Part shown: piece by piece, positions 59,376 to 64,000 of the stretch | How the letters are laid out: the number at the start of each line of letters is the position of its first letter | How positions within the stretch are numbered: the stretch's first letter is position 1 | Assembly (NCBI GenBank): GCA_021832085.1 | Contig: JAKBLM010000013.1 | Span: 19,408-83,407 of the forward strand | Length of the DNA: 64,000 nucleotides | Reading direction: 5' to 3' | Source: Acidobacteriota bacterium | GTDB lineage: Bacteria > Acidobacteriota > Terriglobia > Acidiferrales > UBA7541 | The notes under the pieces: generated by a model | The model's database searches: none | What the model was told of the DNA's origin: nothing | The model's input: only the letters and a program-made list of their open reading frames with translations | Translations under genes and position numbers: made by a program

Positions 59376-61952
59376 CTAGTGGAGACCCTCGGCGACGTAG
59401 AGACTGGAAAGCGTGCGGCGGTAGGAGAAAAAACAGAGATTGCCGTCCGGAGTGAGGCGAATGGTGCCCAGCCGCCGGACGCCGGCCGGATCCGCAGGTG
59501 CGAGCTGGTATAGCGGCGTTTTCCCGGCACCCGCCAGGCCCAGCAGGAAGACCTTGACCGGCAAGGTGCCTTCGGAGACGAAAACGGCACTGCCGTAGCG
59601 ATTCCAGCCCAGCAACGTATCGGCCCGAGTGAGGCCGGGCAGGAGCGCCACGCTGCCGCCCTCGACAGGATAGAGATAGCCTTTGCCATCTGGCCCGATT
59701 GCGGCAACCAAACGCCCATTTGGCGACAGGGCAGCCGAGTGGCCGAGACCAGCGGGGCTGATTGCCTGCGGCGGCCCGCCCGCCACATTTTGTACGAAGA
59801 GCTGCAATCCCTGGCCCCGCTCCCGCCCTAGAAACACAAATCGCTTCCCCTGCGGTAGCCACGCCGCCCACTTGTAACGCACGGCCGCAGCAGGCAGGTT
59901 CACCGGCGATCCCGCGCCCACGGGCAGCAGCACAAGATGGCGTGGTGCCCTCAGCGTTTCGGCCAGGACGGTCTTCCCATCGGGCGAAAGTGCCAGCGCA
60001 CGGCCAACGCCGACCCGCGTGGCGGCCGCACCGTCGGTTGGGCGAACGTAAATCGATTCTCTCTTCCCGCCTGCCGGACCCACTTCGTTGAAGAGGATTG
60101 TCTTGCCGTCGGCGGAAACGTCGCACAATTCCGAGCCGTTGAGCCAGGAAAGATCGCGCTGACTGGTTTGGCCGCGAGCGATCTCAGCGATCTGCCAGCG
60201 CGCGTCTTCGCGCGCTATCAGCACCCGGCCGTCGCGCGCGATGTCTTCGAGCCGCAGGGAACCGGCAGACGCCGCCACCTGGCGCGTATGTCCGGAAAGG
60301 CTCGCGGCATAGACTCGGGGAGTTCCGCTCCGAGCCGCCGTAAACCATACCTGCCGGCCCTTGGCCGACCAAGCGAGTCCGCGTACGGTCGTCCACCCGG
60401 CTGAAACCACTTTTCTCTTGCCGGAAAGATCGACCAGGTCAACCGAACCGGCCGCACTATCCAGCGCCGGATGATCCAGGTAAGCGATGCTGGTGCCCAG
60501 CGGAGAGAAGCGGGGATCGCTGATCCATCCCGCAGTTTGCACCAGCACTTTCCCGATGGGATATTCCAGCCGGTCCATCCCTTTTACCCGCCGCACGATG
60601 GCGAGTTCGGTGCCCGCCGGGGCCCAGTCGGCGGCTTCCACGTTTTCGACCACGGATTGCTGAGACCCGCCAGCGAGAGCCACCTCGCGCAGGTCGCCTT
60701 GCGCTCTTCCGTCCAGTGTGAAATGGATGCCGGCCAGTATGGCCAGTTCGTTTGCGAAAGAGATGGACAGGATTTCGGCGTCGTGGAGGCCGAGCGGGAC
60801 CGATTCCGGCGAGCCGGGGCTGATGGAAAATACCCGCGGAGGAGCGCCGTTCCACAAGCCGGTGTAGAAAATCGTTTGGCCATGCGGGCCGAACCGCGCC
60901 GAGCTGACGCGGCCCCGGTCAAAGGTGACGCGATGGAACACGATCGGCGAGTGCGGCACGGGCCTTTGCAACCGGTGGAGCGCCGCAATGCCGGCAGCCG
61001 CTCCCACCACCAAACCGACCAGGATCCCCAATGCCCATGCGCGCTTCGACCGCGCTGGCGTCTTGTTGTCTAGGCCCGGAAAACCGCTGAAAACCTCCTT
61101 CATCTGGGCAGGAGGCGTAACGACCACCGCAGCCCGCGTTGCGGCCACGCGGTCCGAATCCCAGTCACGGCGCAAACGGCGCAGATCACCTCGCAATTCG
61201 GCAGCGAACTGGTAACGCAGCTCCCGATCTTTTTCGAGTGCCTTGGAAACGATCTCGTCGAAGCGCACAGGCAAATCGGGATTGGACTCGGAAGCGGGAG
61301 GAACGTCCCGGGTGAGGACCGCCTCACGAACGGCGTCGGCGCTTGTGGCGGAAAAGGGGGCTTTGCCGGAGGCCATTTCATACAGGACCGCGCCCAGCGC
61401 AAACAGGTCGGCACGAGCGTCGGCTTGTTCCCCTCTCAACTGCTCGGGCGCCTGGCAGGAGCTCGGCACAAGCCCCGGCACGGGAATGGCGGCCAAACCC
61501 AGGTCGGTGACCTTGGCCTCGCCTGTCCGGGAGATGAAGATGTTTTCGGGGCACAGGCCACCATGAACCAGACCCGCGGCGTGGGCGGCATCGAGAACAT
61601 CGGCGATCTGCACGCCAACATCGAGCACTTCGCGAAACGCAAGGGGATGGCTGGCGATTCGCTGTGCCAGCGATTCGCCTTCCGGCAACTCGGTTGCCCA
61701 AAATGTGCGGCCGTCCCACTCGCCAGCTTCGTAGAGCTCCGCAATGTGACGCTGACGCACGCCGCCGAGGGCGCGCGCGAGCCTCTGGAGCTGGGCACCA
61801 CCTTGTGAATCGCCCAAAAGCTCGGGAGAAAAGAACCTGAGGGAAACCGCCAAGCCGGAACGGGTATCCTCGGCTTTGTAGGTTTCGCCGCGTACACCCA
61901 GCCGGGCGACGATTCGATAATGGGAAATCGTCTGTCCTACAATTGAATCCAT
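59376..61952 (-). CDS. Pseudokinase fused to a TolB/PD40-type propeller
   Basis: An 858-residue protein. Residues 11-265 follow a bacterial Ser/Thr kinase, but catalytic motifs are lost. The VAIK lysine is R39. HRDLKPEN reads H130-G-G-L-C-P-E-N, without the catalytic aspartate. DFG reads D150-L-G. The P-loop is GVRGETY, poorer in glycine than normal. A transmembrane helix (~305-325) is followed by a C-terminal six-bladed PD40/TolB-like beta-propeller (~340-858) with repeats such as DPRFSPLGTSIAYL. Kinase-propeller fusions are common in Acidobacteria, but this copy is predicted to be inactive as a kinase. Confidence 0.85.
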   Translation of the reverse strand: MDSIVGQTISHYRIVARLGVRGETYKAEDTRSGLAVSLRFFSPELLGDSQGGAQLQRLARALGGVRQRHIAELYEAGEWDGRTFWATELPEGESLAQRIASHPLAFREVLDVGVQIADVLDAAHAAGLVHGGLCPENIFISRTGEAKVTDLGLAAIPVPGLVPSSCQAPEQLRGEQADARADLFALGAVLYEMASGKAPFSATSADAVREAVLTRDVPPASESNPDLPVRFDEIVSKALEKDRELRYQFAAELRGDLRRLRRDWDSDRVAATRAAVVVTPPAQMKEVFSGFPGLDNKTPARSKRAWALGILVGLVVGAAAGIAALHRLQRPVPHSPIVFHRVTFDRGRVSSARFGPHGQTIFYTGLWNGAPPRVFSISPGSPESVPLGLHDAEILSISFANELAILAGIHFTLDGRAQGDLREVALAGGSQQSVVENVEAADWAPAGTELAIVRRVKGMDRLEYPIGKVLVQTAGWISDPRFSPLGTSIAYLDHPALDSAAGSVDLVDLSGKRKVVSAGWTTVRGLAWSAKGRQVWFTAARSGTPRVYAASLSGHTRQVAASAGSLRLEDIARDGRVLIAREDARWQIAEIARGQTSQRDLSWLNGSELCDVSADGKTILFNEVGPAGGKRESIYVRPTDGAAATRVGVGRALALSPDGKTVLAETLRAPRHLVLLPVGAGSPVNLPAAAVRYKWAAWLPQGKRFVFLGRERGQGLQLFVQNVAGGPPQAISPAGLGHSAALSPNGRLVAAIGPDGKGYLYPVEGGSVALLPGLTRADTLLGWNRYGSAVFVSEGTLPVKVFLLGLAGAGKTPLYQLAPADPAGVRRLGTIRLTPDGNLCFFSYRRTLSSLYVAEGLH

Positions 61953-62089
61953 TACCAGAAGTCAGTCCAAAGACGGAAACAAGCGATCATCGTACGGCCT
62001 GGCGAAAAGGCAGTCAACGCGGCGATGCCGGGCCTGGTCATATTTGGCCGGCGCCTGCTGGCGACACGCCCGCTTGCGAAGACGGCGGG

Positions 62090-62512
62090 CTAAGGCTCGG
62101 GCGGCCAGGCAATCGTCAGGAGGAAGGCGCTTTTCTCGAGTGCCTCCACGTCGTGCCGCTCGTTGCGGTCGAGCGCGAGCAGATGGCCGGCGGGGAGTTC
62201 AACATTTCCGTCGGCCAACTGCATGCGAAGCCGACCCTGCAACACCTCAACGGTCAACGGCCCGGGGGCGATGTGTTCAGTCACGCGCGCGCCTTCGCTC
62301 ATTGCTGTGAGCACCACGCGCATATCGGGACGTTTCACCAGCGTCTTGGCACTGCGCCCGACGCGCGCATAGCCCTCCTCGCTCCGGAGCAACGCAATCT
62401 CCGCCTCCAGGTCGATGTGTGCCAGCTTTCGGCTCAGCCGCTCGCTCGCCTGCTCGTGTCCCGGAGTGCGGCGGGCCGGTTCGGGTGGGATACCACCAGA
62501 TTGGTGAGTCAT
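62090..62512 (-). CDS. Cupin-domain protein
   Basis: A 140-residue protein. The C-terminal single cupin domain (~60-135) has GARVTEHIAPGPLTVEVLQGRL and the second motif LPAGHLLALDRNERHDVEA. The N-terminus is a charged helix. The start at 62512 follows a GGGGGGAG site. Small cupins bind metals and may be dioxygenases or sensors; the function is unknown. Confidence 0.8.
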   Translation of the reverse strand: MTHQSGGIPPEPARRTPGHEQASERLSRKLAHIDLEAEIALLRSEEGYARVGRSAKTLVKRPDMRVVLTAMSEGARVTEHIAPGPLTVEVLQGRLRMQLADGNVELPAGHLLALDRNERHDVEALEKSAFLLTIAWPPEP

Positions 62513-62774
62513 AATGCTCCCCCCTTGAATCCAGAAAGAACACCCATACAGGATAAAACGAAGATGGGCGACGGGGCACTGGCTCGGGATCACGTGGATC
62601 GGAACCGGTGTCGAGAGCGTGAGTGAGGCTACTGGCTAGGGTTTCGCGGAAGATCCTGTTTCGCCCGCAAGCTCGCCAATACTGCCGAGCAGCGCGCCAG
62701 CGAACAGACCCGCAAGCCCACCTCCGCGCAGCTCTTTGCAAGAGCTGGCCGCAATCACATCTGGGCCAGAAACC

Positions 62775-63356
62775 TCAGATGAACAGCGTGACCCGGGAGC
62801 GGAGGGCATCGCCGAGGAAGCTCGCCATGCCGCCGAATTCCAGGTCATCGATCAGTTCTTCGTCCCGGACGCCCATGACGTCGCGCGAAGTTTCGCAGGC
62901 GACGATGCGGGCGCCCATGCGCCGGACAATCCGCATCAGGTCTTCAAGCGAAGCGACGTGCTTGTCGCGCATCATCCGCCTCATGACGTGGGAGCCGACG
63001 CCGAACAGATTCAGCCGGGACATCGGGAGGTGGTTGCGGCTGGACGGGGAAAGCAACGCCATCAGTTTTTCCCCCAGGCGTTTGCCCGAAACCACTCTTT
63101 TCCTGCGCAATCCCGCAAGGCCCCAGAAAGTGAAAAACATCGATACCTGCTGCCCCAGCGCCACCGCTCCGGTCGCAATGACGAAGGCTTCGAGGATGCG
63201 ATCGAGTTCCCCGGAAAAGACCACCAGCGACACGCGGTCTTCCGGAACTCGCGCTTCGAGGGCAACGAGCTTTTCCTCCAGCGTTTTCAGACGGGCTTCG
63301 ATTTCTCGTTCCGGCACTGCCTTCGGCGTGCCGGCCGTTTGCAGTCGAGTCGCCAT
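62775..63356 (-). CDS. DsrE/DsrF/DrsH-like family protein
   Basis: A 193-residue protein. An N-terminal charged coiled coil (~15-38) precedes a DsrE-like domain with SLVVFSGELDRILEAFVIA, MFFTFWGL and the conserved cysteine in VACETSRDVMGV (normally CxMSxDVMG). Such proteins handle sulfane sulfur in sulfur trafficking. The cysteine is kept. The start at 63356 has a GGAGGAGG site. Confidence 0.85.
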   Translation of the reverse strand: MATRLQTAGTPKAVPEREIEARLKTLEEKLVALEARVPEDRVSLVVFSGELDRILEAFVIATGAVALGQQVSMFFTFWGLAGLRRKRVVSGKRLGEKLMALLSPSSRNHLPMSRLNLFGVGSHVMRRMMRDKHVASLEDLMRIVRRMGARIVACETSRDVMGVRDEELIDDLEFGGMASFLGDALRSRVTLFI

Positions 63357-63931
63357 GGTCGCTCCTCCTCCACCGAGGGCCGGCTCAGGCGCTACACCTG
63401 CGCCCTACACTGCCCCTCGGTCTTCTTGGATGTATTCCAGTGCCTTCCCGTGGACTCGTTCAATAAAACAAAAACAATCGGCCGAAAGATACAGCTGGTC
63501 CCTCCGGATTTCTCTAAGCACATCCCAAGAACCGGTCAGAAAATTTTGAAGACATCGTGGAACCGGCAACCGTCGGCTACCGGTACCTTTCAGTGCCCGG
63601 TTTTGAACTGGCTGTCCGCGGATACCGGGCGGGTATTGCCACTCACTGGACAGCGAACTTTATCTTGCGGGCGTCTGAATCCTCTTTTTTTCCCGTCCCA
63701 CTCCAACTGTCCACAACGCGATTGCGGGATTTTACCATCACCCTGCGGGGTCCATTCCAGAGATTTCGGGGGCGGCCGGGGTGGTCGGAAATATGCGCAA
63801 GTTGTCAGGATAGACCCCCGCTTTGGATCTGCAATCGACCGGCTACGCCAGGCGGTTCATCCTGGGCTTGGTACTAGTCTTCTGTATCGTAAATGTCTTT
63901 ACTAATACTCGGAACAGGTGCATAGTGAGGT
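63357..63931. other. Intergenic region before the right-edge transposase start
   Basis: 575 bp with no supported gene. The local composition becomes more AT-rich towards 63860-63930. A sequence near 63799-63813 (GTTGTCAGGATAGAC) looks like an insertion-sequence end, but its partner is not visible. Confidence 0.35.
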
Positions 63932-64000
63932 ATGCCCCTTCCAGCCGCAGCCAAACTGGCCCTTTCGGGGTCGGAGCGTAAGCAGCTACTGGCACTCAGC
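63932..64000 (+). mobile_element. Partial start of an IS630-type transposase
   Basis: The window ends 23 codons into a frame that begins MPLPAAAKLALSGSERKQL. This resembles the N-termini of IS630-family transposases (L-x-L-S-x-x-E-R-x-x-L). Only the first residues are visible, so the call is tentative. It would place an insertion sequence at the right edge. Confidence 0.4.

Noticed and set aside
62636..62848. A 70-codon minus-strand frame with a glycine/alanine-rich end
   Set aside because: It overlaps the end of the DsrE-like gene out of frame and lacks a start signal.

Overview
This is a GC-rich bacterial chromosome segment with dense, mostly ordinary gene content. It has two tRNA genes, no rRNA, no phage genes and no CRISPR array. 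The gene set points to an acidobacterium: MacB-type permeases without an ATPase, a kinase-like protein fused to a TolB/PD40 propeller, FabV, large Lhr helicase, a decaheme/porin pair, and an Xaa-Pro peptidase-accB-accC run. This assignment is an inference from gene content only.

Layout. 1-5.5 kb (minus strand): an HlyD/MacA-type adaptor followed by two tandem copies of a module made of an FtsX/MacB-type permease and a small exported protein. 5.8-7.3 kb: a UbiD-family decarboxylase. 7.4-18 kb: a cluster of c-type cytochromes: a cytochrome b, an 11-heme membrane-anchored cytochrome, a NapC/ImcH-like inner-membrane cytochrome, two monoheme cytochromes, a periplasmic decaheme cytochrome of the MtrA/DmsE/PioA family and an MtrB/PioB-type outer-membrane barrel. 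By motif count these genes encode 29 c-type heme sites. Together they look like a complete route from the quinone pool to the outer membrane, i.e. an extracellular electron transfer (or metal oxidation) system. A degenerate receiver protein lies inside it, and an NtrB/NtrC-like two-component pair follows at 18.5-21.1 kb. A six-copy 113-bp tandem repeat lies just after the barrel gene.

21-31 kb: glucan phosphorylase, a roughly 500-bp region of packed hairpins that may be a structured RNA, a hemerythrin-like protein with a GNAT acetyltransferase, a tandem universal stress protein behind a good sigma-54-type promoter match, then aminopeptidase, accB, accC, thiE and an amino-acid permease. 31-42 kb: an RsbU-type phosphatase, nnrDE-tsaE, a class C beta-lactamase-like protein, fabV, tRNA-Cys, a radical SAM protein, an AIM24 protein and a GNAT protein.

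42-64 kb: a two-subunit molybdenum hydroxylase, an M61 peptidase, tRNA-Arg, a leucine-dehydrogenase-type enzyme, small unknown proteins, Lhr helicase, an old-yellow-enzyme, an MDR-type dehydrogenase, an SCO1-like double thioredoxin-fold protein, a pseudokinase-propeller protein, a cupin, a DsrE-like protein and, at the right edge, the first codons of what looks like an IS630-type transposase.

The most notable part is the cytochrome/porin cluster with its regulators and the unexplained repeats and hairpins around it. Protein families were recognised by eye from motifs; no database search was run.
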